Shown here: positions 25,087 to 37,400 of the stretch, piece after piece | Layout of the letters: each line of letters begins with the position of its first letter | How positions within the stretch are numbered: the first letter of the stretch is position 1 | Assembly (NCBI GenBank): GCA_030248215.1 | Contig: JASANG010003765.1 | Coordinates: 186,001 to 250,000, forward strand | Length of the DNA: 64,000 nucleotides | DNA from: Enoplolaimus lenunculus | Taxonomy: Eukaryota > Nematoda > Enoplea > Enoplida > Thoracostomopsidae | Direction of reading: 5' to 3' | Translations under genes and position numbers: made by a program | The notes under the pieces: generated by a model | Databases searched by the model: none | What the model was told of the DNA's origin: nothing | What the model saw: the letters and a program-made list of their open reading frames with translations, nothing else

Positions 25087-27066
25087 CTAAAAACTTTAGA
25101 CACGTTACCTTTGAAAGCGTGGAACAGCCAAACCAGCTAAATCCTGAAGTTTACCATCTTGCCAACCAGCGCGCTTTTGCACAAGCTATTGTAGAGGTAC
25201 CTTAGTCAACCAACTCCGTGTATAGCTTCAAATAGACAAACGAAAGTTTCTGCATATATATCTATCAGTTCAATATATCATGGGTTGCGTACGCCGTTCA
25301 CAAATACCCGGTTTAAGCCATAAAAAACAACTGAACACACAATTAAAGCAAAACACAACCACAGCAATATACAGATTGTACATGGACCGTTAATACTCGT
25401 AGGCAGTGCTAACCTCGGGTCTCAACAAGCCGCCACACAGAGGTTATAACCTTGCAGAACTAACTGAATTCACGCAACCAAACAGCAGAGTCATAGATTT
25501 TCGAACACAAATCAAAGGGAGTATACAAGAGTAGGCAAACGGAATGTGTCCGTTCACGAAATTTTTCGAGACAAAAAATTGTTTTAAGACAATTTTTAGA
25601 ATACCCATTATGGGATCCTAACAAACGTTTCATGAGATTATTCCCCTCCGGCAATGGAATCATTGGCACGCCTTGCATAAACCACTGCAATATCCTACAT
25701 TGTAAGTACCTACCTACATGTTACAATCTGGAACACAGGACCTGGTTGTCAGGCAGTCGGATTGGCTCGAGGTTAATCGCTTCAAACAACTAACTAAAAA
25801 CCAGTCGAGTAACAGATAATCATTTATGCCCCAAAGATATATAACTAATAAACCGTATAGAAGCTAAAAACACAATACCATCTACTTAACGCTACAGGCA
25901 ACCTGTGCGTTTCCAACATAATATGCGAGTGTGGCATATTTATTTTTGTTCTACGCAGAAAAACCTTATGCCCATATATTCTATACATGTATTCAGACCG
26001 TATCACGTCATTCACGTGCTACTAACCAGGTACAAAAACAACCTAAACCATTGAATGAGAAAAGATTTAGTATTCATGGCTATGGAATGCCTAGTAGCGT
26101 AAGCGAACCGTGGAACAATAAAATAAACTTGCACAAGGGGAGCGGTGAAGGTAGGCCTTTTACGAAAACGTCTGGATACAAGTAAAAAGGTAGCTTTACA
26201 TGCTTTAAGTCGATGAATTCTAGAACTCAAAAAAGGTTACAAGCTCGTTATATAGGAATTTAGGGCTATGTCCGTTTTCAAGATCGCCAAAAAATGGACA
26301 GATAAGGTGATGAGGCAAGGTGTATAAACTATATCTGTTTAAGGTGTTGTTAATAGCCTTTCTTGCATGTTTGAGTTAAATCATATATTTGCGTCAAAAT
26401 AGAATGTAATGTTCAGTTTCGGAGCAGATAGGGGTGAAGGATCCCTCCAAACTCGCAAACGACAAGCCAGACGCATTTTAAAACTTCGGCGGTTTTTTTT
26501 AACCGGTTAGGGTTAGGGTGGGGGCCAGGGGTGGTGGCAGCCAAATGGGGGGTATGTGGGTTGCTGCTCTGGCCCTGGTAATTTTATACGGAATAGTGAA
26601 CATCTATCTGCCGTTTCCAGTTTTTCAAATTCGCTGGCCCTTGTACGCATCCTCAACATTTCTGTTTAGGCTTAGGGTTACGAAAAGGCCTACGTCCGTA
26701 AGCGTAAGCCTTTTTTATTTGTATTTGGTCGCTCATAATATACTCTATGAGTGAAAGGGTTAACCGCAAACATGGCAAAAGTAGTCAATTCGTGTACTCG
26801 TTGAGATGGAATCATGTTTATCCGGTTTTTATCAGTTGTGGTTAATAAATAAAAACAAATCTTCTCACAACCAATCCAGCACCAAATACAGTTGCGTTCG
26901 AAACTTTGAAGCATACTTACTTTTGAAAGTACATTCTTAAATATAACCTTGCATTATCGCTCAAGGTTTTGATACAAGAAATATAAACGTTTAATTCAAC
27001 GAATAGTTGTAATACCGAATATATATCAGTAACGAAGGGTGGATTAAAAGGAACCAACAGTCCGTA
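25087..27066. other. Intergenic, no supported gene
   Basis: No exon chain. Around 26,505-26,760 there is a G-rich stretch, a GTTTAGGCTTAGGG run and, at 26,741-26,765, a short scrap of the end of the tRNA-like element (ACTCTATGAGTGAAAGGGTTAA). Confidence 0.4.
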
Positions 27067-27222
27067 CTGTAGTGACCCGAATAAAAGGGGTGATAAGAGA
27101 TGGCAAATAAATATCAGCCCCCCTCTTATTCAGGTCACTACAGTAACCGAATAACAGGGGTGCCCATTGGAGAGGACAAATAAATAATTATCAGCCCCCC
27201 CTCTTTATTCGGGTCACTACAG
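27067..27222. mobile_element. TA-flanked mariner-like MITE, copy 2
   Basis: Inverted ends CTGTAGTGACCCGAATAA and TTATTCGGGTCACTACAG between TA dinucleotides, the same family as 19,878-20,312. An extra internal CACTACAGTAACCGAATAA suggests an insertion or fusion of two copies. Confidence 0.85.
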
Positions 27223-27329
27223 TACCCAACTTTTTATTAATAAATAGTGTGCTTTTATGTCGGACAGTGCAAATAGCAAAACCTCCGACTATATTCAGGG
27301 CCCATGTTACTCTGAGGGGCGTCCCGTTT

Positions 27330-27487
27330 ACCCACCGGGACAGCTTCAAACCTGTTTTTTCTGGGTTGGTCGGGACAGCCGGGACAGCTTCGAGCCCATC
27401 TTTTACCTGGGTTGGTCGGGACAGCCGGGACAGCTTCGAACCTATATTTTTCCTGCGTCGGTCGGGACAGCGGGGACAGCCTCGAGC
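27330..27487. repeat. GC-rich tandem repeat, about 56-bp unit, 3 copies
   Basis: Three units sharing GGTCGGGACAGC and GGGACAGCTTCGA. Just upstream (27,298) is GGGCCCATGTTACTCTGAGG, like the start of the GGCC-ended MITE family, so the array may have grown inside such an element. Confidence 0.8.
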
Positions 27488-27574
27488 CTATATTTTTTAT
27501 TTCCGGATATCCGTACTTAAATTTTCTATTTCGTATATCCGAAACTAATTTTGTGTTTTTGCGATTCCGAACAT

Positions 27575-27724
27575 GGCCCGTGTAAAGATCAGAGGCGGAA
27601 AGTTTTTCTGTGGGACTAGAAAAGAGTAAGCTTGCTTTAGACTATTTTTGCTTGGTTTAGCTTAACTTAGGTTTAGGCTTAGGAATATGCTTATGATACT
27701 GTTTCGCCCATGTTCCTTCTGACC
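27575..27724. mobile_element. GGCC-ended MITE family, diverged copy 2
   Basis: Starts GGCCCGTGTAAAGATCAG, carries TAGGTTTAGGCTTAGGAATA inside, and is flanked by CCGAACAT and CCGAACCT, a probable 8-bp duplication with one mismatch. Confidence 0.6.
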
Positions 27725-28178
27725 CCGAACCTCAATTTTCGTTTCATTAAGCATCAGTTTTAACTAGCTGCTGTTAACAAAGTACCCTAACCCTGACCCA
27801 CAAAGTGAACGTTGTGGGCGTAAAACGTGCAGTTCTAAAATCGTAATTTATATATTTCTTTTTATGCAACTGCCTCAATAGTTCTGGGTAGTCGTTTTAT
27901 AAGATTGCTACTGCAGACCAATACAAATTATTCTAAAAGAATTTTTACACAATAACATTTAGGGTATTAGGATTACCGGAATTTGAAAAAGCTACGGAAA
28001 ATGAAAAACACATGCCACTGAAAATTTCATTCTAATTTTCTTTTTGCAATATTATTGGTAGAATAACCCTTAGTTGAAGATAGGTATTCACTTTACCTGT
28101 TATATTTTAGATTTCGATAATCCACGGAAACGTAATCTACCTTCGATGGTTTTTTTCGGCGATTGTTAAGGTTTATAT

Positions 28179-28529
28179 CAGGTTACAACCAGAGGTCTGC
28201 CTCCGGCTCCAGCAGAAAATCGGCCTCCGGCTCCGGTAGAATTTTTGCCGGAGGTTCTGGCAGTTTCGGCAGTAAAATTTTGAATAGTTTTGCAAACTTT
28301 ATCTGTTTAGCGCGTTTCGTTTTACTTTTGTCACAATTTTCAGGAAAGAATTTACGAATTTTCGCAGAAAATTAGCGTAAAGTCAAACAACTTAACAACA
28401 AATTGCAAATATTGGCTAAAATTAACTAATTAAACATAATTTTTACTACCTAATTTCTCCTCCCCTCCGGCTGCGGTAAGTTCCGCTCTACCATCGGCTC
28501 CGGTATTCTTCACCTCCGGTTGCACCCTA
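28179..28529. mobile_element. hAT-type MITE, 351 bp, probably nested in an older relative
   Basis: Starts CAGGTTACAACCAGAGG and ends CCTCCGGTTGCACCCTA, flanked by a perfect 8-bp duplication GTTTATAT (28,171-28,178 and 28,530-28,537). Sequence on either side (about 27,960-28,170 and 28,538-28,690, ending GGAATTCCGGTTGCACCCTG) resembles the separate MITE at 30,981-31,236, so this copy seems to have jumped into an older related element. A partial reverse copy of its inside lies at about 44,530-44,710. Confidence 0.85.
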
Positions 28530-28690
28530 GTTTATATACTATACGAATGAAATCTACTTATTTTTTATCATTTTTTTAATAAAATATCATATTCCACCGA
28601 CAAAATTTACGGAGATTTCTAATTCCGGTAAACATTTACCGGAACCGTAACGTCAAATTGTCGGAACCGGAATTCCGGTTGCACCCTGAT

Positions 28691-29247
28691 CTGGATACAT
28701 ATTTCTGCACGTGCCCATCTATAATTTCTGCATTAGTCACTAGCGTCAAATCAGAGGCGAAAAACACCAAGCAATTGGTAAATAATTTTAAACATAAAAA
28801 TAACCGAGTTTACATTAATTTCTCTAAAGGAAACGGACACCGATTTTTACCGGAAACCGATATCTGGTTACACCCTGGTAGTTAGTGTTTAGCAAAAATA
28901 CAAGTGGAACTTTACGTTCAACATTAAGAGCGATGTCACATGGAGAAAAGGAATAAAATCTTAATCTTAATGTGAAATCCAACAACTGTAAAAGCAGTTT
29001 ATTCGTCACTTTTTGGTCGATAGCTCACTTAAATTTCTTACATTAACAAAACATCATTTCCAAAACAATAGCGAACTACAAAACGCTCCAAGACAGAAAA
29101 ACATAACTTTATTTCCTGACAGATCAGCTATATAAATGACTATGCCAAATATATCAACTACGAAATATATAAATGTCTATAAAATAACTTCTTAATAGAT
29201 TTGGTTGTCTGATAAAGGTGAAATGCATAGAAAACAACGGAAAATTT
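28691..29247. other. Intergenic, no supported gene
   Basis: Ends of hAT-like repeats are visible (GGTTACACCCTGG near 28,868-28,880) without a matched partner. No exons seen. Confidence 0.4.
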
Positions 29248-29419
29248 GGCCCATGTAACGATCAGGGGCCTATCGTTCTTCCGAGGAACGGCAATAGAGT
29301 AAGCTTAAGCTTCAGACTTTTGCTTGGCTTAGGATTAGGGTTATGAATATGCTCGTTCTTACGCTTACGCTTAGGAAAATGGTTATAATACTGTTCCGCC
29401 CCTGCTGTTAACATTGGCC
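29248..29419. mobile_element. GGCC-ended MITE family, copy 3
   Basis: Starts GGCCCATGTAACGATCAGGG and ends GTTAACATTGGCC, inverted; a perfect 8-bp duplication GAAAATTT (29,240-29,247 and 29,420-29,427) flanks it. The inside holds TTAGGATTAGGGTTATG and ACGCTTACGCTTAGG runs. Confidence 0.88.
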
Positions 29420-29772
29420 GAAAATTTGAATGAACCTCATAACTTCATTGCAAAAGAAATTGTAACTACGTAAACAACAAGCTTGTATTGAGCTACTCTT
29501 ACTATTACGAAGTATAATTAGCTCCTTAACACTTAAAACAGCTGTATTTGCGAGAACAACATAGATCAACCAATGAAAAGAATTTGGTATCTGTTTTATA
29601 ACTTGCAACTGTACAACATTCCTTACCTACATATTCATGTAATTGAACAGTGCTCTCTCTACAATTCTGAATATAAACTCTTGCCAAATTTCACGTAATA
29701 CACTCCACATCAACAAAACTTGGCAGCAATACAGAGTTGTAAATTACAAAAATAATACACGGATAACTAATT

Positions 29773-31590
29773 CTATTTTGCTTCAGCAATACTTTTGTCA
29801 ACAACGATAACGTAATCGGATTTGCTTTCTTGACCAGGAATAGAAGATGCCTGAAATATATTGTCAGTTTTTATATATTTTACCAATTTTTAACGTATGT
29901 AGCTGCTCAGCATAAAAGTTAACAACAACTAGCGAGCAGTCAAGCAAATTACCTCTGATTGATTAGTATCGCATGCTCGATTGAAAAGGTCCATTTTTGT
30001 CAAACTCTAACGCAATCTTTTATAACAAATATATCATAGAAATAATGAGACAAAATAACATAATGAATTTCACAGCAAAATAATACTGAACAAATAAATT
30101 AGGCGCTATGCAGAAGCACGCACGCCGTGACGAAACGTAACTAGCTCACAGTAGCAACATACCATGACTTTCTTTCCATGGAGCCTAAACGGTTGTTGCA
30201 GATCATTTTGACAATTAGCATACCCCATGCCTATGCCAATGCCCGAACCAAACCATACCGGCCACGCTTTTCCTTAAATCATAATAAAAGTGTGTATCTT
30301 GCTATACACGTAAATACAATAATAGGTTAATCCGCGCTATACATATTACGATACCAACGTTTCTTACTTAATGCAACAAAGAAACATTACTTACCAGTAA
30401 GTAAGTTCAAATCATTGTCTACAAAAACAATACCTACATGCCGATTGTAAAACATTGTTAAATTTAGTACTGTATCGATATTAATATTTTTGTCAATGTC
30501 GATTATTTTAAAATTTTGCCGATGTCGATTCCAATTTAAATATACGATACTTTAAGAAGTGGTAAGATTACCTATTACATCACATAACAGCATAAACAGT
30601 TATAAGTCTATTAGAACGTATCATTTCAGTTATTTTTTTCAAGCATAAACGCAAGAAACATTGCAGTTTTCTGATCAGACGCAATGATATATGCACCAAC
30701 AACTGAAATTGATAGCATTCCAACGAATTCCTAAGTGCAAAATATACCGGCAAAGAGTCGGCGATTTTTTGCGCTTCGATGCCGATACTCACAAAAAGGG
30801 TCGATGTTACAGATACCGATAAATTGGCAAATCCCTAAAATTGCATCCGTGAACCTGAATTAGTCATAGTTGCAATTACTGAAGAAGTTTCAAGGTAAAT
30901 CGTGGGGTCGAAAACCGAACAGCACGGTTTCAACTTCTCAATTCTGGAATATGTTGAAAAACACTAAATATATCTTAACGCAGGGTGCAACCGGAATTAC
31001 AATTTACCGAAACCGGAATTTGAAAAATTACCGCAAACAAGACCGGAATATGGAAAATACATACCACCGAAAAACTCATTTAAATTTTCTTTTTTGCAGC
31101 ATTATTGATCGAATACTGAATCTATTTAATTTTTATCGTCATTTTCTTGTAAAATATCTTAATTTCCACCGACCAAACTTTAATACCGGAATTTTTAAAA
31201 TGCCGGACGCGGAACCGGAATTCCGGTTGCATCTTGTTATAACGACATAGGCTTACTTTTAAACAGAAACATCGAAAACACTATTCCAACTCCAATGCCG
31301 CCACCTGAAACCACAAAACAAAACGTCCACAGTGACACTTCGGTAATTCGCACTGCTATATGTTTTTCAAGTGAACAAAGAAAAGCAACGAGCATATTTT
31401 GAATGTTAAATACAAGACAAGAAAAGGAGCCACGCAATTATAAGCATGGTAGTTGCGCTTCACAGTGGCACCGCATACCTGATAGAACATGATCAGCCAA
31501 AAAAATAAAAAAATTACCTAGTTTTAAAGCTGTATCTGCAATGCACCGGTCAATCCGTTTTCCTAGCTCATCTTCGGATCTAATCATCAT
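29773..31590 (-). CDS. MICOS10: MICOS complex subunit Mic10, with extended C terminus
   Basis: Mic10 is a small inner mitochondrial membrane protein that oligomerises to bend the membrane at crista junctions. Five exons join in phase to 120 aa: 31590-31518, 31304-31257, 30272-30163, 30006-29953 and 29850-29773 (stop TAG). The first three give the whole family core: DELGKRIDRCIADTALKLG before the first hairpin segment, GGGIGVGIVFSMFLF (about residues 25-39) and, after the short basic loop RKAWP, WFGSGIGIGMGYANCQ (about 47-62), then the conserved PFRLHGKKV. Both glycine-rich motifs that mediate oligomerisation are intact. The human protein stops just after HGKYVKEQEQ (78 aa); here two further in-phase exons add 43 residues. 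The core is certain; the last two exons are inferred from splice sites and phase. The first ATG (31590) is used; a second follows at once. A hAT-type MITE lies in intron 2. The gene diverges from UVRAG. Confidence 0.9.
30981..31236. mobile_element. hAT-type MITE in MICOS10 intron 2, 256 bp
   Basis: Inverted ends CAGGGTGCAACCGGAATT and GGAATTCCGGTTGCATCTTG, flanked by TCTTAACG and TTATAACG (6 of 8 match). It ends 20 bp from MICOS10 exon 2, close to the 5' splice site of intron 2. Same family as the outer element around 27,960-28,690. Confidence 0.8.
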
Positions 31591-33918
31591 AACCTGCGTT
31601 TACTTATTCATAAATATTACGTAGTGATTAGAAAACCGCCTGCAAGCGGCGACTGATGGTGTTATGTTCAACCACTTTTTTTTATTAATTTAATTACCAT
31701 TTTTAAGCAAAGCCTTGACTTAATTGTAGTTTGCGATCGTGTAGCGCATCAGATGAGTTGAGCACGGAGATTAGGAAGTCATAGGACTGTAGAAACACAC
31801 GAGCTGAACTTCGAAATGAACAAGAAAACGAAAAACATAGTTTACAGTGTATTTTAGTGACGTTTTGAGAATAAATTATTTCGGTGCGAGGCTTAACATG
31901 TTTGTGCTTATAAACCAGTTAGTTACTCGAAGTATTTTGTTTAAATGGTAACCGGAAGTGTTGTTTTCCGGAACCGTGCTTTGACACCAAGATCGCAACA
32001 GTCATAATTTTGCAAACTCATCCTTTAATATGCGCCATCAGCCAACGCTCAACTGAAACTAGCAAAAAATTTTTTGAAAAGCGTAAATGTAGATTTAATT
32101 GAAATAAAAATAAGATTAATTCGTTTAATGGCAAAATTAAAAAATTCTGCCCATTTCAAAAATAGTCTCTTTAAAAATTGCAGTTTACAGCAATAACTAG
32201 CTAAAAAATTAAGTTTTATTTTTGTATATACCTTGGAACTATATCCTGGAATGAGCCAAACAACATCAACATCAGATTCAGTTCAACGTTTTCTAGTACT
32301 CCAACGCAAACATTGATCCTTGCTGTGCTCCTGATAATGCCAACATAACTGTTTAGACTCCAATCCAATGCTCGGTTAAAGAATTAAGTTTATTTTCAAT
32401 ACTCAACACGTCATTCTTAAATAATTTATCAGTCGCGGACATGCCTCGGCAACTCTGCGATCCATAGGAGGTTTCTATAATTTTAAACAATCATAGTTCT
32501 GAATAACCGTTAAATTATCCGTAATATAAAGCGTAGTTTCTGCTTTATGAATCTTTTACAGCAGCTGCTAAAAAGGCTTGAATGTTTACTCTGTGCGCGA
32601 AATTGGTCTTTAGTTGAAATGTATGCCGGCATTCTGGAGCCAGCAGTGGCACATGAATTGAACAAAAACGTTTCATGAAAACAAGCTGACAGTGGTAGCG
32701 GCGCAGCAGCCGTGGTGTGTCGGCGGGAGGCAACTTTGAATGACCTCGCAAGTGGAGCAAGCCACAAGTCAAGTATATATATTTTGGTTTGTGAATTGTA
32801 GTACAAAATGCTAGTTTACTAGGTTCGTCTGGTCATGTGTACCACACATATGCAATTTCAATGACGATTCATAAACAGAGGTAGAGCGAAGGGCTGTGCG
32901 GTACTGAGATTCTTCTGGTGGTGGATCTCCCGAGAACACCAGAGCCTAAAGGTAGATGTCGACAAATTTTGACAAAGCCAGAGCTGGAGGTGTCGAAAGG
33001 ACAGAGATAAACGCAAATCCCGGTATCGAAAAAGACAAATTATGCCTATTTCACAAATAACTTGAAAATTTTGCCAAAATATGTTTTTGTATTTTTAGGG
33101 TGTGTAGCCATTTAGTGACTACCACACATATTTAACTCTATATTGCACCGCAATAAGACGAATCTAGGGACTCATGAAGAAACTCTTACTATAATGCAAA
33201 AATGCGCTGAATTCGAAGCCTAATTATTCAATTTTCGAAAATTTTTACCTGCGGAGAAATATATACTTCATTGTCAAATTCTCCAACCTAATTATCTCAC
33301 AGCTAATGAAAATAATCACGTAACGACCTATTCGATCCGGCCCAGCTACCCAGTCTGCTACAAATTTAAAGTACCTAAAAAAAAATTCTGAAATTGGTCT
33401 CGGAGAGGCCTAGAAAAATATGACCAAGCTCATACATCACGCCAAGTAGGTTACTGCCATCAAGGAGTTGTACACCACTGGCAGCAACTGTTGTTGTGGG
33501 TACACGCACATGAGAATATGGGTCCTAACTTATTGCACATCGTAATTAGTTAGCTAGTAAATAAGATATTTTCAAGTTATTTTTTACCAGTTTATATTTA
33601 GAGTTCATTGTGGATGCTGTAAAATTCTTACTAGTTCGAAATATGTATTACGCGACAATAACAGGGTAGTATACAACTCAAGCAGTTAGCTTTGTGGTAA
33701 GCAACTGAAGTTTGTAATTTCTGAAACAAAAGTCTTCAATTTGGTCATCCATTATGGGTTCGGCCTTTTTGTATCCTGGCGGCTGCGTTCTACACGTCAT
33801 GTTCCGTAACTATTATATTATGTAAATTCAAATCTTTCGAGTTTCAGATACTATGTGTTTTTTTGCTGACATGTGTATTTGGTCAGTATTAGTTTAACGC
33901 GTCATGTATTTTAAATAG
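31591..33918. other. Intergenic or UVRAG 5' region, no firm exon
   Basis: The region between the divergent MICOS10 and UVRAG genes. The first UVRAG exons and both promoters should lie here, but I cannot identify the start codon. A less AT-rich patch at 32,540-32,770 is open on the minus strand in two frames without a recognisable domain. Confidence 0.35.
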
Positions 33919-34330
33919 TATGCTTTGTCAGTCTTGACACATGGCATGATGTCGGACACAAAGGTGTCCTATTCTTTTAATTCTTGGGAAAGGTAGGTAT
34001 GATGTTTTCTTGGTATTAAACTAATTAATTGTTTTTGTGAGTTGTATTTAGTTTGCGTATGTCATTGGAGGCCAACACAAATTTGGTTTTTTGGAGCTGT
34101 TTTCACTGTTTTCGGAAATTTTAATCAGTATATAAGCAAATCTAATACTGAGCGCCAAAGTGGTAAAGATCCAGTGGCAACGTGGTTGTGCAGTTTTTTA
34201 ACAAAATTGAGTTTTAGTTCAAACTTAAAGCTACGTCAGTCGGTTCATTATTTGGTACGAAGTTTATGTATTGACTTACCGCCGAGTGATGAAATACGCT
34301 TGGAAAGTAGGTTTGTAAGTTATTGTTAAA
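33919..34330 (+). CDS. UVRAG: Candidate UVRAG N-terminal (C2 domain) exons, unresolved
   Basis: A 74-base segment (33,919-33,992, donor GTAGGT) ends with SYSFNSWE; the next acceptor at 34,050-34,051 continues the phase to SLRMSLEANT and SCFHCF. This recalls the vertebrate UVRAG C2 domain (SLNPTWRSLDFG ... SCFVVKIW). That frame soon closes, while another frame across 34,052-34,320 stays open for about 90 codons and ends with YLVRSLCIDLPPSDEIRLES, which resembles the end of the same domain (YLGQQI ... NEIIFGL). I cannot join the two by a good splice site, so either a small intron is hidden or the frame assignment is wrong. Confidence 0.35.
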
Positions 34331-34497
34331 ACTGTGCCATGTATATCGCTGAGGTACTTTCGCTTCTGTATTTAATGTGATAACGCAAATTTGTAAGAAT
34401 TAAAAAAGTTTGGATCAACGTCTTTCCAACGTCTTTGTCTTCTGATATTTTTTATTTCAGTGCTATAAATTGAACGAAACGTTTATACATGTTTTAG

Positions 34498-37400
34498 GCT
34501 TAAAACGGTGTGTTCTGTTTTACGCCAGACAGAAGAAAATGCCGGTTGTCTAAAAGAGGAAATAGAATCAAAATTGCAGGTTACGGCGAGAACGAGGAAA
34601 AAGGTTGGTTATAAATACATAGCCAGTCATTCAATTAGACGATGAAGTTATAACAGATGCTTCATATAGAATTTTGGATTCGTTCAGTTTGAACTGAGTC
34701 GTTTTTACAAGTGTACTTGTACCGCTAAGAAACTAATGTCTAATTGCTTGACGGATTGTCAATAATACCTCAAAAATTTTCAAATTGTGAAGCATTAGTT
34801 CGGCCTTATACTAAACTTTAAGTTACATTGAGTCGATCGTTTTCCGGAATCTTGCTTTTTGAAAGTTTAGGCAGGTCACACAACCAAGTAATATATATTT
34901 TGGCGTTGTACGTACGATATAAACAGCTTTTAATGAACAGTGCATCCTGCAGGTACCGCTTGAATTTATTTTGTTGCATCGCGACACTTTATAGAAATCC
35001 GACGTTCAGGCCTGTGAACTTGAAGTCGAACATTTATCGAGTCAAATTGAATGGCGCAAAGCACGTGTTCGAACACTAACATCACGATTTGTCAAATTAC
35101 GAAGTGAACTGCAAAGACGAGGTACCAATATTAAGTTAAAAAGTGAAAAATAGGAATTAGTTATCGCATTTCAAAATAAATAAATAAATATATGTATATA
35201 TTAGAGCTGTACCGGGACCAGGATTATTTCCGGGCCGATGCTTAGCTTATTGTTATAATAAAAATCGATGTCATAAAAACGTTCGGAAAATACATATTCA
35301 CGTATAGAAAGCGGAATAAATCGCTTGAAGTATCGGCGGGGGCATGCTATGCTGTTTTCTGATTATATACCAATACGACATATAGATATGTGTCTGTGAT
35401 GAACAGATAGGTTTGAAATACTTGTATAATCGGAATGTATTTACACATTTGACTTTACGTAGTTCTTATTGGTTTCTTTCAACTTTTTTGGTTTGTCGGG
35501 CCCACAAAATTTGGTTTCTGTACGGGACCCAAAAAACTGAATTTTCAAAATTTGTGAGTACAATAGCTTATTGTATATTAAATAAAAGCCCATAACATTA
35601 AAAATATGAGTCCACTTTGGCTTTTTTAAAGAAAGCAAAGCTATTGGTACGAAATCATAGAGCTGATATTAAAATCACGGTTTGAATGTTTATCAGTTTC
35701 CATACATTAAAATGTAAAACGATATAAACTGTCGGTTTATATATAATTTTAGAGAATGCCACCAGAACCTTTATCATTGATCATGAGCAAATAACAGAAC
35801 GACTGGCAATACTTAATCAAGAATATATCAAATTACGGTGAGGGTAAAGTTCGATCGGATGTTTAAATACCGAAGCTAGAGCCGAATAGTGGTTTTTCCA
35901 CGTCGAATGAATATGACATCAAAATATAAAAAATTTGATTCAGTCTTTGTGTCAGCAGGGCTAGCTATTTTTGAAATACTTTAAATATAAAGATAATGTT
36001 ATCACATATGTACTAATTCCTTATCTGGAAACGTTTAGCATTTTAGACCAACATCGTTTTATATTACATTTTGTTTGATTATACGGAATTAGTGTGTCTT
36101 CTAGTGACACCTAACTATTAAACATTATTGCACTGTAAATTTCATAAGTTCATTGTCAGCCGCAGCCATACCTATAGTTCCAAATGGTTTTTAAACTGAA
36201 TTTGGATTGTTTGGTAACAAATGTTTTTTGTTACTGATTTAGCAAACAACAGAAACAATATTGTCTGTTTCAGCTTAGTAATAATACGTTTTATTTTCGG
36301 TAATTTTAACGCAGAACCGACTTTAATGCATCTCACTCGCCGAACGCAGCTATCAAATGGCATCTTTACTTGGTCTGTTTTAGGGAGAAAATGCTCAAAA
36401 CCTCTGCCCTGCTTCTTTTGCGTCGCAAACAAATGCTAACCGAGATGTCTACATATGTATTTCCGATTGCCATTGTATGTTTAAATTCTATTTAAAAATC
36501 CATATGCGTTGTTAAACAATGGTTAACTAATTTTCCTGTTATTTTCTTTCATGTTCACCCACTCGTCTTCAAACCATGTATGTATGTATGTTCCTATATA
36601 ACTTGGCATCCGCTGGGGCGGGACGGGGGCCATCAACGGTGGGTTCTAGGTTCGCAACCTGGGGGAAATTTCTAAGTTGGGGAAGAGGGTGTTTGCAGAA
36701 TTTTCAATAAAGCGTCACTTTAATTCATACTGATGTTGTTTTTTCCCAAAAATGTAAGAAATTTAAAATTAACATTAGGGTTGTGAAGTCTGGAGTGGGG
36801 GGCTGAATCGGAGGAAATCTTAAGTGGTGGCCGGGGCGGCAAGGTCACCTCCTCCCTCAGTTGCAAACTGGTATTATGGGCTAAATTTTTAAGTACTTAC
36901 CGCTGTAGATCATAGAAAATATAAAATACATGTCCCGCCTTTTCCTTATGTAGATACTATTGTTCATTTTGAACAACAACATGTTTTATGTTTTAGCCTT
37001 TACCAAGTTCCAAACCGTGCTCATGTGAACGGCCATTATCAATTTGTAATATTCATTTGCCAGATGCTGAAAATTATTCAAGTAAATTTCTACAAGCTAC
37101 TTTCTATTAGACATGCCCTGATGCCTGCTTCCGGTACAGAGGCCTCAGACCCCGATGCCGCGGTCAATACGTTATTTGCCGGGGCCAGTTTTTATATATA
37201 CAATCCTTAATTGACTCACATGAAGAACAATCCTAATACGCTTAGTTCTCCTTCGAAAAATATGAAAATAGCAAGAAATTACTGTTCACAGAATTCTTTA
37301 TTTTCCCAAGATTTCCTGTCACGATATACAATATATGGATTGTTTATTTTTTCACTGTTAGCCACCATATTTGCGTCTGACATATCTTTTAGCTCATGTT

